A DNA stretch of 64,000 nt from Delphinus delphis (GCF_949987515.2 NC_082691.1:59527740-59591739), one strand, 5' to 3'; counted from the stretch's first letter, positions 22,801-34,070 are shown. The notes: a model not told the origin generated them from the sequence alone. Translations and numbers: made by a program.

Positions 22801-23183
22801 TATTTCTAATCTCATAGTGTTGTGGTCAGAAAAGATGCTTGGTATGATTTCAATTTTCTTAAATTTACTGAGGCTTGATTTGTGACCCAAGATGTGATCT
22901 ATTCTGGAGAATGTTCTGTGCGCACTTGAGAAGGAAGTGTAATCTGTTGTTTCTGGATGGAATGTCCTATAAATATCAATTAAATCTATCTGGTCTACCG
23001 TGTCATTTAAAGCTTGTGTTTCCTTTTTAATTTTCTGTTTGGATGTTCTGTCCATTGGTGTAAGTGAGGTGTTAAAGTCCCCCACTATTATTGTGTTACT
23101 GTCAATTTCCTCTTTTATAGCTGTTAGCAGTTGCCTGATGTACTGATATGCTCCTATGTTGGGTGCATACATATTTATAATTG

Positions 23184-24093
23184 TTTTTTTTTGTTTTGTT
23201 TTGTTTTTATTTTTTGTCTGTTTTATGGAGAAATTTTTAATATTTCTCAAAAACAAAGTATCTGGTATGAGTCAAAATGATTACAGACTGTGCTTGCCTC
23301 AGAGTAGGAAATCTGGGGTTCACTCCCAGTTGTGCTGTAAACTAGCCAAAGGACCTAAGTAAGGAAAGTCCCTTACCCTCCCTACAGGTCTCTTTATTTT
23401 ATTATTTTTTTAATTTTTTTTTTCATTTTAACATCTTTATTGGAGTATAATTGCTTTACAATGGTATGTTAGTTTCAGCTTCACAACAAAATGAATCAGT
23501 TATATATATACATATGTTCCCATATCTCTTCCCGCTTGCATCTCTCTCCCTCCCACCCTCCCTATCCCACCTCTCCAGGCAGTCACAAAGCACCGAGCTG
23601 ATCTCCCTGTGCTATGCGGCTGCTTCCCACTAGCTATCTACCTTACGTTTGGTAGTGTATATATGTCCATGCCTCTCTCTCACTTTGTCACAGTTTACCC
23701 TTCCCCCTCCCCATAGCCTCAAGTCCATTCTCTAGTAAGTCTGTGTCTTTATTCCTGTTTCACCCCTAGGTTTTTCATGACATTTTTTTTTTCTTAAATT
23801 CCATATATATGTGTTAGCATACGGTATTTGTCTCTCTCTTTCTGACTTACTTCACTCAGTATGACAGACTCTAGGTCTATCCACTTCATTACAAATAGCT
23901 CAATTTCGTTTCTTTTTATGGCTGAGTAATATTCCATTGTATATATGTGCCACATCTTCTTTATCCATTCATCCGATGATGGACACTTAGGTTGTTTCCA
24001 TCTCTGGGCTATTGTAAATAGAGCTGCAATGAACATTTTGGTACATGACTCTTTTTGCATTATGGTTTTCTCAGGGTATATGCCCAGTAGTGG
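23184..24093 (-). mobile_element. Inner 5'-truncated LINE-1 with extra 3' segment
   Basis: Minus strand: the inner L1 starts inside the ORF2 C-terminal part at 24093 (codons for PLLGIYP), runs through an 88-residue open piece at 23794-24060 and the 3' UTR, and reaches a first A-rich tail at about 23394-23432. About 180 bp of unrelated DNA follow (23216-23393), then a second A-rich tail at 23184-23215 with an AATAAA nearby. The outer ORF2 then resumes in the correct place. This order is that of a 3' transduction. No target duplication longer than about 3 bp is seen. Confidence 0.85.
23216..23393. other. Probable 3'-transduced segment containing a MIR piece
   Basis: The segment between the two A tails is not L1. 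It has a MIR-like part on the plus strand (GGGGTTCACTCCCAGTTG, then AGTCCCTTACCCTCCCTACA). It probably came from DNA downstream of the source L1 and should be found once elsewhere in the genome, next to a longer L1. Confidence 0.65.
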
Positions 24094-24476
24094 TTATATC
24101 TTCTTCTTGGATTGATCCCTTGATCATTATGTAGTGTCCTTCCTTGTCTCTTGTAACATTCTTTATTTTAAAGTCTATTTTATCTGATATGACTATTGCT
24201 ACTCCAGCTTTCTTTCGATTTCCATTTGCATGGAATATCTTTTTCCATCCCCTCACTTTCAGTCTGTATGTGTCCTTAGGTCTGAAGTGGGTCTCCTGTA
24301 GTCAGCATATATATGGGTCTCGTGTTTGTATCCATTCAGCGAGCCTGTGTCTTTTGGTTGGAGCATTTAATCCATTCATGTTTAAGGTAATTATTGATAT
24401 GTATATTCCTATTGTCATTTTCTTAATTGTTTTGGGTTTGTTTTTGTAGGTCCTTTTCTTCTCTTGTGTTTCCCAC

Positions 24477-25381
24477 TTAGAGAAGTTCCTTTAGCATTTG
24501 TTGTAGAGCTGGTTTAGTCATGCTGAATTCTCTTAGCTTTTGCTTGTCTGTAAAGCTTTTGAATTCGCCATCAAATGTGAATGAGATCCTTGTTGGGTAG
24601 AGTAATCTTGGTTGTAGGTTCTTCACTTTCATCACTTTAAATATGTCATGTCACTCCCTTCTGGCTTGTAGAGTTTCTGCTGAGAAATCAGCTGTTAACC
24701 TTACGGGAGTTCCCTTGTATGTTATTTGTTGATTTTCCCTTGTTGCTTTCAATAATTTTTTTTTATTTTTAATATTTGCCTATTTGATTACTATGTATCT
24801 CGGTGTGTTTCTCCTTGGGTTTATCCTGTATGGGACTCTCTGCACTTCCTGGACTTGGGTGGCTATTTCCTTTCCCATGTTAGGGAATTTTTTGACTATA
24901 ATCTCTTCAAATATTTTCTCAGGTCCTTCCTCTCTCTTCTCCTTCTGGGACCCCTATAATGCGAATGTTTTTGTGTTTAATGTTGTCCCAGAGGTCTCTT
25001 AGGCTGTCTTCATTTCCTTTTATTCTTTTTTCTTTATTGTGTTCCACAGCAGTGAATTCCACCATTCTGTCTTCCAGGTCCCTTATCCATTCTTCTGCCT
25101 CTGTTATTCTGCTATTGATTCCTTCTAGTGTAGTTTTCATTTCAGTTATTGTATTGTTCATCTCTGTTTGTTTGTTCTTTAATTCTTCTAGGTCTTTGTT
25201 AAACATTTCTTGCATCTTCTCGATCTTTGCCTCCATTCTTTTTCCGAGGTCCTGGATCATTCTTCACTATCATTATTCTGAATTATTTTTCTGGAAGGTT
25301 GCCTATCTCCACTTCATTTAGTTGTTTTTGGGGGGTTTTATCCTGTTCCTTCATTTGGTACATAGCCCTCTGCCTTTTCAT
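24477..25381 (-). pseudogene. L1 ORF1 relic (RNA-binding chaperone)
   Basis: Family role: ORF1p trimerises through a coiled coil and coats L1 RNA. On the minus strand a start codon at 25381 opens MKRQRAMYQMKEQDKT. The heptad-rich part MIQDLGKRMEAKIEKMQEMF lies in the piece 24919-25260. The RRM-like part with NIRIIGVPEGEE follows, and the C-terminal domain ends at a stop at 24477-24479. Intact family members are about 300 codons long and this span (905 bp, not a multiple of three) agrees once frameshifts are allowed for. At least one stop or frameshift lies between residue 20 and MIQDLG, and another after VPEGEE. Non-functional. Confidence 0.88.
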
Positions 25382-26296
25382 CTTGTCTATCTTTCTGTGA
25401 ATGTGGTTTCTGTTCCACAGGCTGCAGGATTGTAGTTCTTCTTGCTTCTGCTGTCTGCCCTCTGGTGGATGAGGCTATCTAAGAGGCTTGTGCAAGTTTC
25501 CTGATGGGAGGGACTGGTGGTGGGTAGAGCTGGGTGTTGCTCTGGTGGGCAGAGCCCAATAAAACTTTAATCTGTTTGTCTGCTGATGGGTGGGGCTGGG
25601 TTCCCTCCCCGTTGGTTGTTTGGCCTGAGGTGACCCAACACTGGAGCCTACCTGGGCTCTTTGGTGGGGCTAATGGCGGACTCTGGGAGGGCTCACGCCA
25701 AGGAGTACTTCCCAGAACTTCTGCTGCCAGTGTCCTTGTCCCCACAGTGAGCCACAGCCACTCCCACCCCCCGCCTCTGCAGGAGACCCTCTAACACTTC
25801 CAGGTAGGTCTGGTTCAGTCTCCCCCAGGGTCAGTGCTCCTTCCCCTTGGTCCCGATGCATACACTACTTTGTGTGTGCCCTCCAAGAGTGGAGTCTCTG
25901 TTTCCCCCCGTCCTGTCGAAGTCCTGCAATCGAATCCCACTAGCCTTCAAAGTCTGATTCTCTGGGGATTCCTCCTCCTGTTGCTGGACCCCCAGGTTGG
26001 GAAGCCTGACGTGGGGCTCAGAACCTTCATTCCAGTGGGTGGACTTCTGTAGTACAAGTGTTCTCCAGTTTGTGAGTCACCCACTCAGCAGTTATGGGAT
26101 TTGATTTTATTGTGACTGTGCCCCTCACTACCGTCTCATTGTGGCTTCTCCTTTGTCTTTGGATGTGGGGTATCTTTTTTGGTGAGTTCCAGTGTCTTCC
26201 TGTTGATGGCTGTTCAGCAGTTAGCTATGATTCCGGTGCTCTCACAAGACAGAGTGAGAGCACGTCCTTCTACTCCGCCATCTTGAACCAATCTCT
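25382..26296 (-). promoter_or_regulatory. L1 5' UTR, about 915 bp
   Basis: The GC-richer stretch between ORF1 and the 5' end of the element corresponds to the internal promoter region of L1. On minus it starts with a YY1-like CAAGATGGCGG. The open frames at 25479-26052 lie in this UTR and are not L1 proteins. Confidence 0.75.
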
Positions 26297-26309
26297 GGGC
26301 CAGTAGTTT
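26297..26309. repeat. Target-site duplication of outer L1, right copy
   Basis: GGGCCAGTAGTTT, identical to 19209-19221, abuts the 5' end of the minus-strand L1. Confidence 0.9.
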
Positions 26310-26705
26310 TAAAAAGCATTTTCAATAAATCTGGATTTTTCTGTTTGTTATGATTTGAATAATAGAAATTATAGAAAATAAAGATCAACAATATCTTATC
26401 GGCTGGTGAGAACCTCAAGGTTTCAAAGGGTTGACACATCAATCACTCTACTTTAGTATAAACCAGCTCCATCAGGCTGCCTTCCTCATAGTAACACTGT
26501 CCACATCCCCCCACCACTCCTTCCCATTTCTCAACAGTAGGTATTAGCAATCCCTCCCACCCTCAAAAATCTGACCTCTCCACCTCTCTCCTCATTTTCA
26601 GCAGAGGACTGACCTTGCCTCCAAACACCATAAAGAATAAGCCACTAGATGGCAATCCCTTAGATTGTCGCCCCCGCACCTGCAATGCTCCAGCATCTAT
26701 ACTCT

Positions 26706-26741
26706 ACCTTCCTCCTTCCCTCCACCTTCCTCCTTCCCTCC
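26706..26741. repeat. Tandem pyrimidine-rich 18-mer
   Basis: ACCTTCCTCCTTCCCTCC occurs at 26706-26723 and 26724-26741 without mismatch. Confidence 0.9.
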
Positions 26742-27544
26742 CATGAGGTTCTTTAGATTCCCATCCCCTTTCACCTCCTCAGGGGCCTCACTCGCCCATC
26801 AGCATCTTTTCCAATAAGCATTTAAACTGCCTACTTGTCTGTCTTTAAATTAACAAAGCAAAACCTCCCAATCTCTCTACTTTCTAGCCCTGATTCTGTC
26901 TCCACAGCTGTCTCTATAGCTGCCTTCCACCCCTCACCTCCCAGCCCCTCCCAGACCCACAGCAATTTTGACTTCATTCTCCCCAGTCCACTGAACTGGC
27001 TCTAGCTGAAGTCACCGAATGGCCTCATGTTTACTAGATCCAATGGACCCCCTCAATCTTCCTAAACCTCTTGACAAAGTACAGTACACGAGAGCCTGTC
27101 AACTAAACCCCACGCCCCCTCAGCTCCCGTGCACATACTCTCTGCCGCTTGTCCTCAGTCTCCTTTGGGGTTCTCTTCTTCCCAGTTTTCAAATGTTGGC
27201 TTTATTCTCTTCTGGGCCCTCTGTCCTTCTAAGAGTACAGATTCTCCTTTGGGGCAAGTTTCTCTGCTCCTACGGTTTCAATGACCACCTATGTGATGAT
27301 GCTGCCAAAATCTATACCTGAATCCTACTGGAAAGGCACTCATCAAGCATGTCCAGAACCCATCTCTCATCATCATCAGTCACAAGACTGCCCCCATTCC
27401 ATGCATCTCCCACTTCAGTCAGGGCCACCACCAGCTGACTGGACGCCCAAACCAGAATTCTACCAGGCATCACCTCGGCTCATCGGCAACCTTCAAGTCA
27501 AGATAATCAAGTGCTAACCATTCTACTATCTAAATGTGTCTTGA

Positions 27545-27785
27545 ATCTAATCACTTACGCCTGGTGGTCAAGAACAGCCTGCCTGAGTTCAAATCCTAGC
27601 CCTGCCATTTACAACTCTGTGACTGGGCAAGTCCTGGCCTTCAGTTTCCTCACCTATCCAAAGGAAATGTCAGTAGTGTATACAAACTATCTTTGGAGGA
27701 TTAAATGAGTTAATATCAATGAGGCACTCAGAGCAGTGGCTGGCACAGTAAGCACTGTGTCGGGTAGATGGTCCCCTCGTGGTTA
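27545..27785 (+). mobile_element. MIR SINE inside L2
   Basis: TGAGTTCAAATCCTAGCCCT, TCAGTTTCCTCACCTATCC, GAGGATTAAATGAGTTAATA and GGCTGGCACAGTAAGC follow the MIR plus-strand order. Confidence 0.88.
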
Positions 27786-28340
27786 TCATGCTCATCATTC
27801 ATCACTACCTGATCCAGGCCCTCATCACCTCTTGCCTGGACAACTCAAACCTCCTTCTAATTGGTCTCCCTGGCTCCAATTTGCCTCCCTCTAGTCTAGC
27901 CTCCACAGCATGGCCAAAGTGACCTTTCTGAAATGCAAACCTAATCATGTCTCTCCCCTGCTTCCAGCTGTTTCCAGTCCCTTCTCCTCACCGAGGCTTG
28001 CAAGCTCCTGCCTTCCCTCCCCTCCTCACACCTGACCTTGCACTCCAGCCATAATGAGGTCCTTTAAGTTCCTCTAGTGCATCATGCTTTCTCCACTGTC
28101 CCTGTTCTCTCCTCACTCCTGCTCCCTCCTTCAGGTCCCAGCTGAAATGTCCCTTTCCCCAGCAAGCTCTCCCTGACTCTCCAAGTCTGCATTTAAACAC
28201 CCCCAATAGGCACCAAAGAGAATGCTGTACCTTGCAGTTATTCAGCCATTGCAACTACCAAATGACGTGAGTAAATAACTCCTACTCAACCACAGCCTCC
28301 CTCATAAGAATGTAAATTCTGGCTTGTCATGGAACGGGGT

Positions 28341-31280
28341 TCACTTTTTATTTCAGCACCCCCTTTCACTAAAGCATACCTAGATTCTAGTTCCATTGAA
28401 CACAGGGAGGCCTCTCAGTATGTCTCACTGGGGATAAGGGAATGTAAGGATTCTCCAATCAGCATTTGATGGCGGCAGATGGTTAAAAATAATGGTGAAA
28501 ATGGCAACAGCTAACAGTCACTGTACATTTGCAACGTGTCAGGCACTGCACTGAGTAAACCACACGCCGTAGTCATCTCACCATCAGCAAAGTCTGAGGA
28601 CAGCACTTATCCCCACCGTACCTGTAAGATCCCGAAAGGCAAGTCCACTAATCATGCCCAAATTCCTCTTCTGAAACTGTTCACAAAACAAAGCTAAATG
28701 TTCTTAATTAAATGTCCTCTCTCTCTCTCGGACATGGTAGGCAGCCATGAGCTACTCTAACTTTTCCTAATAAGCAGCAGAGCAAAGTTAGGACCAGGAC
28801 TGAGGGCTGCCAGCCCCTCATTCCTGACTTTCTGTTATTTCTGACAACTTGGCCAACTTGACTTAGAATACTGCGGCAATTATTTGCATTAATGGAACTG
28901 AAACTGGTCTCTTCAAAGAGTATAGTGTACTTTGTCCAAATGTCCAATATCCTTTCTCTTATCCTATACTCAGCCAACACAGCCCCATCCCCAAATTTCA
29001 ATGCTAAAGGGGTTGGGACTTTATTCTTTTTAACTTGTATTCAGACTGACTGAAAAAAATTCTATGAAGTTTTCACTGTCTATTCACAACTTCCAGTAAG
29101 GCTAAAAAGCACTTTTTACAGCTAATAAATTCCAGTTTAGAAAGGTTAAATCTACCAAGCTTTGGAACCTCACCAAAATGGAGGGAGGGGGAGTGTATAA
29201 CATGGATCAGTCTGTTAATGTATTCTCAAAAGCTACCCAGTGACAAAACCAGAACGGATGAACAAGAAGAGGGTCTTCACTTTCCTACAAAGCGAGTGGC
29301 CTTTTCATCTCTAAGATTTTGGTGCTTAGAGCTACACTTGGCCGGCCTCAATACCGGGAACTGCCAAGAGAAGTTTCTGTGCTCGCTGAGGGAGGAGAGG
29401 CACACTAACATCCTGTTCTTTTTAACAGTTCTGATGATATATATCCAAGTACTTAAAGTCAAAGTTTTGAAAGATGCTTGCTTTATTCTGTTAATTAGCC
29501 TGAAACCCGATGTTGGAAGGAAGAGAAGTGAACAGTATGTTCCATACTCCATACAATTTACTAAAAGGGAGAAAGAGACAAGTTTGAAGAGAGGATGAGG
29601 GGAGAAACCCATTGGCTTTAGTAAATGAGTCATAGTTCTGTTCATAAATCACGTTCAGAACAAACTATAAACCAGGATTTATAAAAAAAAAAAACACATA
29701 AGAGCATTTTTATAAACCACAGTCCTTACATGAACTCAGGGTTTTAGATGAGCATCTCTGGGCTTGCCTAAAACTTCTGTAAAGTAAACCACTACCAATC
29801 CACATGAAAAATGGTTTCTTTCTGAAACTATTGACTGTTCGGGTAGAACTTAAGTATTCATAACTAACAAGATAAAATTCTTCGTGGAATGAGGAGCTTT
29901 CCAGCTTATGAACAGGGATGGGTACTTTCAGAGGTATGGATGTCAGGACTCAGACAGCATCCGAATGCTAAGGATGATCCTGCAAGTTTAATTTACTGTC
30001 CTGTTTTTTAGAGACAGCATGTAAAGCCTCCATAAGCAGCATTACTGGTTTCCTAGGAAAGAGCTCAGTTGAACTTTAACCCACCACAGAAGTGCCTTTA
30101 TTTTCTGATCACTCTACATGCAAAGCTAAGGGAGGATGAGGATGGAAAAGAAAACAGAATCACAAGATCACCACCGGTAGGCACTGCTTTTAAAAACTCG
30201 TGCCAATATTCTGAACAGCACAGGTCTGCCTTGGAAGAGCAGAATAACGAGAACAGCTGGACCAATTCGGTGGAAAGTGATTGTAGGACCACCAAGAAGT
30301 AGTTATGGGCATTTGTGTGGAAACACTGTGCTCTGTGTTGGGCTAAAAACCTTAAGCATCACTTATCTACTTTTGGATGAAGATAAGGCTTTTACTTAAT
30401 CTAACATTGAGCTGGTGGTAGTAGTTAGAGATTATGTAATCTGAGCACCTACAAGGAGAATAATACTGAAGTGATTTGTATGGAAGTTTGCATTTTCAGT
30501 ACTGCTTTGAAGCACGATGCTTAGTGACTTAATGAAGTAAGCAGTCAATTCCAACAGCTTTACAGGTAAAAACAGGGGCGTCTTAATAAGGAGTTCCCTT
30601 TTTATTCTCACTGGGCCACGTTAATTTTACAAATATAACCACTATTATTTCAAACGCAATTCAGCTGATATGTCTGCCACTCCAGCTTGTCAACATTTTA
30701 ACTATTGCTGTGTGCTACATATAAGTACATCTCTATCGCAGACACGCAGTTATATGCTATATACTCTACATTACTTATTTACACTACTACACGTTATATA
30801 GTATGTTTATTCCACCCTGAGGATATCTAACAAAACTAAGATTCACAGAAGGTTTGAAAAAGGAATCACAAAAGGAACTGACAGTTAACGTTTAAACCCA
30901 CTCAAAGTGTGTGCCTGGTGTATTTGAGAATCAGTGCAAAAAAAACTAATACATATCTAACTAATGGGTTGAAATGTCACTTTTTTTTAAGACTGAAGGG
31001 ATTAGTATGACCTGGGATCCTTTTAGGTATAGAACTTTTCGTTTTTAACAGAGAAGACTTCGAGGAGTAAAACCCTAATTTTCTACCTGAACCACAGATG
31101 AATAGAGGCACCTCATCAAACATGTGTCAGTGACTGGGGCGGGAAGAGAGCCCAGCACATGCTCTCATCCCCATCCTGCCTGCTCAGCTCCCCCACGAAG
31201 GCAATGGGGAGGGAGAAGCTGATGGGACAGTGAGTACTGGGTCAAATATGCAAGTACAGTGAGAGATACGAGATGGAAAG
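28341..31280. other. Mostly unique non-coding DNA
   Basis: A weak minus-strand MIR may lie at about 28490-28650 (TCAGGCACTGCACTGAGTAA). No exon was recognised. The frames at 28708-29001 and 29218-29645 overlap on opposite strands and match no known family. A 12-base A run lies near 29683-29694. Confidence 0.5.
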
Positions 31281-31284
31281 CGGA

Positions 31285-31555
31285 GAATGCTCTGGGCCCT
31301 GGCTGGAGCTGGACTGACTGGGTCCAAATCCATCCCAGCTCCAACTCTGGCTGCATTGTAACCATGAGCAGATGTCCCTGTCTTTATCTCTTGGGGTCTC
31401 AACTACGAACATAAAGATAATAACAGTACCTACCTCATAGGATTGTGGGGAGAATTAAATGACATACTACAAATAAAATGCTTGGCAACAATGCCTAGAA
31501 CATGGTAGGGCTCAATGAATATAAACTTTTCCCATTATTATCACTGTTATTTCTT
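31285..31555 (+). mobile_element. MIR SINE, near full length
   Basis: TGGGTCCAAATCCATCCCAG, AATAACAGTACCTACCTCAT, GAGAATTAAATGACATAC and GCCTAGAACATGGTAGGGCT appear in MIR order. Confidence 0.88.
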
Positions 31556-31668
31556 GGTTAATTCCCACAGGTGATCCCTAGATTACTTCTTATCACAATG
31601 ACCTTGACAAACTATACTATAGATATCCAAGTACTGTTTGTTTGTTTTAAGATATAAAACAATATGGA

Positions 31669-32029
31669 GGGCTTCCCTGGTGGCACAGTGGTTAAGAATC
31701 CGCCTGCCAATGCAGGGGACACGGATTCGAGCCCTGGTCCGGGAAGATCTCACATGCCACGGAGCAACTAAGCCTGTGTGACACAACTACAGAGCCTGCA
31801 TTCTAGAGCCCATGAGCCACAACTACTGAGCCCACGTGCCACAACTACTGAAGCCCGTGTGCCTAGAGCCCGTGCCCCCCAACAGGAGAAGCCACCACAA
31901 TGAGAAGCCTGCGCACTGTGACGAAGAGTAGCCCCGGCTCACCGCAACTAGAGAAAGCCCGCGTGCAGCAACGAAGACCCAACATAGCCAAAAAGAAATA
32001 AAAAAAAAATTAATTAATTTTTAAAAAAC
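31669..32029 (+). mobile_element. CHR-type SINE, long form with three inner modules
   Basis: The head has GGCACAGTGGTTAAG and B box GATTCGAGCC. The body has the (G/C)CACAACTAC module near 31780, 31816 and 31838. The tail is A/T-rich. Target duplication AAAACAATATGGA lies at 31656-31668 and 32030-32042, 13 bp and perfect. Confidence 0.95.
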
Positions 32030-32042
32030 AAAACAATATGGA

Positions 32043-32459
32043 CACCATGACGGACACTCACTGCTACTGGTACAGAAGGTTATAAAAAAGGTTATATAAC
32101 TATTACATTATATATTTAGTACAGAATCATCTTTTGAAAAGAATATGTATGTCCATATATATGGCTGGAAAAAAGACTAGGACATATACTATCAATCTGT
32201 AAGCATGGTCATCTCTGAGTGGTACAATTATTATTAATGATTCTAATTTTGTCCCCTTTTGCTCATCCATTTTTCTAATTTTCTACAATGAACACACATT
32301 CCATATTTATACAAAAGATATGAGAGACCAAAATTCTCATACAAACTAAAAAACAAAAGCACGGGAGACTGCTGCTGAAATTGTGCAGACATGTGCAATA
32401 CCACCTCCAATGCAAGAAGCATGTGATGACATAAAAGGGCACACAAAGGTCAGGTAAGG
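32043..32459. other. Unique AT-rich DNA
   Basis: No repeat or exon recognised. Confidence 0.5.
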
Positions 32460-32585
32460 CCAGAGGACACTCCTGGCAGAAAGAAAGTGAACTTGGCTTT
32501 GAGCCCTCATCCAGCTATTTCCCAGCCATGTACCCTGGTGAGTCATTTATCATGGCCTCAGTTTATGACCAGTTGATGGAATCAG
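32460..32585 (+). mobile_element. MIR fragment
   Basis: TTGGCTTTGAGCCCTCATCC, CTATTTCCCAGCCATGTACC and CATGGCCTCAGTTTATGACC fit the middle of MIR on the plus strand. Confidence 0.55.
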
Positions 32586-32589
32586 TTTT

Positions 32590-34070
32590 GACCTCCTGCA
32601 ACAGGCCAGAGATAACCACTCTCTCTGCCCTGAGAACTTAGATTTGGCTTCCAGCCCACGTCCATCCTAGCTCTCCTCCCGGCTCCGTCTCTGTCTCCGC
32701 TGGTTCCTCTATGCCTCTTAGCTGCTCATCGTCCCAGTGCCCAGGATTCAACCCTTGACCTCTGCTCCACTCTGTCCACTCTCAGCCAGTCTATGGCTTC
32801 AATTCCACTGATAACCCAACCACTCCTAAGAATCCATCTTCAGTTTTGACCTCTTCCTTGAATTCCAGGCTCGAATATCAAAAATTGCCCACTGGAGGGA
32901 CTTCCCTGGTGGCGCAGTGGTTGAGAGTCCGCCTGCCGATGCAGGGGACGCGGGTTCGTGCCCCGGTCCGGGAAGATCCCACATGCCGCGGAGCGGCTGG
33001 GCCCGTGAGCCATGGCCGCTGAGCCTGCGCGTCCGGAGCCTGTGCTCAGCGGCGGGAGAGGCCACAGCAGTGAGAGGCCCGCGTACCAAAAAAAAAAAAA
33101 AAAAATTGCCCACTGGAGATAATTTTTTGGAGGTCTGGCAGGCATCTCAAACTCAACATGGCCCAAACTGAGAGCATGACCTCCCTCCAACCCTCAAGAC
33201 CCGGTCCTCCTCACCACAGCTGATGACAACCGAATCCTTCTCGTTGCTCAGGCTAAAAGCTCTGTAGTCACTCTGGGCTTCGTTCTTTCCCTCATACCAT
33301 AAATGCAAGTCTATTGACCCTACCTCTAAAATACACCCAGAACCCTACCACTTCACACCACACCTTCAAAGCTACCACCCTGGTCCAGGACCACCCTCTT
33401 CATCTGGGATTATTATTATTGCAGAAGCCCCCTAACCAGTCTCCCTGCTCCCACCCACGCCCCCTGCAGATCTTCTGAGCACGGGAGCCAGACTGATACT
33501 ATTAAAGTGTCGATCCATCACGTCACTCTTTGGCTTGAACCCCCCAACGGTTCTGCATCTCCCAGAGATAAAATACCAAACTCTTTGTGCTGGCCTACAG
33601 GTGCACACGCTCATCTCCCACTACCCTTATCTTCACTCCGCCAGCCCCACTGGCCTCCGTGTGGTTCCTCAAACAAACCAAGCAGGTTCCCACCACAGGG
33701 CCACTGGACTAGCTGTTCCTTCTCCCTAAAATACTGTTCTCCCAGACAGCTAGCTTCTTACCTCCTCCAGGTCCATGTCTCTCACTGAGGTGATTCCCCT
33801 GCCACCCCTTTTAATATTATGACGACTCCCACACCCCAGTAACACACCCCCTGTCTCCTTTCCTTGTCTTCTTTCTCTTCATAGCAGTTTCACTACCCAG
33901 CATAACTTGTACTTCACTCGCTTCATTTATTTATGGTCTATCTCCCCACAGCTAATATGTAAGTTCCACAAAAGCAGAAATTTTTTATTGTTTTGCTCCT
34001 GACCTAGTACCTAGAACAGAGCCTGGCACATAGCAGGCACTGAATAAATATTTACTGAATAAATGAATAG
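32590..34070 (+). mobile_element. Long L2 LINE with 3' end, split by a SINE
   Basis: L2 blocks are continuous on both sides of the SINE: GGCATCTCAAACTCAACATG, CCCTAACCAGTCTCCCTGCT, CACTGGCCTCCGTGTGGTTC, and the end CTGGCACATAGCAGGCACTG followed by AATAAATATTTACTGAATAA. About 1.3 kb excluding the SINE. Confidence 0.85.
32898..33101 (+). mobile_element. CHR-type SINE, short form, inside L2
   Basis: A box TGGCGCAGTGG, B-box-like GGTTCGTGCC, GC-rich body and A tail. Target duplication AAAATTGCCCACTGGAG at 32881-32897 and 33102-33118 is 17 bp and perfect. Confidence 0.96.

Larger units (their letters stand above)
19443..24418 (-). pseudogene. L1 ORF2 relic (endonuclease and reverse transcriptase)
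   Basis: Family role: ORF2p nicks target DNA and reverse transcribes L1 RNA. In the minus direction, the start region near 24418 is followed by the endonuclease. This part is split by the inner insertion at 23184-24093 and resumes with NMYAPNIGAYQYIRQ; further on, VGDFN and SRIDHILGHKSS correspond to endonuclease motifs. Reverse transcriptase follows, with [13 protein letters not shown] and the active-site motif [12 protein letters not shown] near 21400. The C-terminal part has [18 protein letters not shown], with the Cys-His pattern. The reading frame is shattered: the longest pieces are 22447-23256, 21163-21777, 20319-20939 and 19816-20265, joined by frameshifts and stops. A SINE at 19637-19841 also interrupts the extreme C-terminal part. 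Non-functional. Confidence 0.93.
19222..26296 (-). mobile_element. Nearly complete LINE-1 with two nested insertions
   Basis: Reading the minus strand, the element begins at 26296 with a 5' UTR that contains CAAGATGGCGGAGTAG, as in mammalian L1 5' ends. It continues through ORF1, the inter-ORF gap, ORF2 and the 3' UTR to an A-rich tail at about 19222-19260. A perfect 13-bp duplication bounds it. The span is 7075 bp. Removing a SINE (about 205 bp) and an inner L1 insertion (about 910 bp) leaves about 5.95 kb, the size of a complete mammalian L1. Stops and frameshifts break both reading frames, so it cannot move by itself. Confidence 0.93.
26470..28340 (+). mobile_element. Long L2 LINE split by a MIR
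   Basis: The left part has L2 coding-strand blocks (TTCAATGACCACCTATGTGA, TCTATACCTGAATCCTACTG). The right part resumes at about 27790 with CTCATCACCTCTTGCCTGGA, CCTTTCTGAAATGCAAACC and CTTCAGGTCCCAGCTGAAAT. The MIR at about 27545-27785 lies between them. About 1.6 kb of L2 is kept, without an open frame. Confidence 0.75.

Noticed and set aside
25479..26306. Several open frames of 60-88 codons
   Set aside because: They lie in the L1 5' UTR, outside ORF1.
31816..31860. Short direct repeats that might suggest a CRISPR-like array
   Set aside because: They are internal modules of the long-form SINE, contiguous with no unique spacers, and recur in sister copies.
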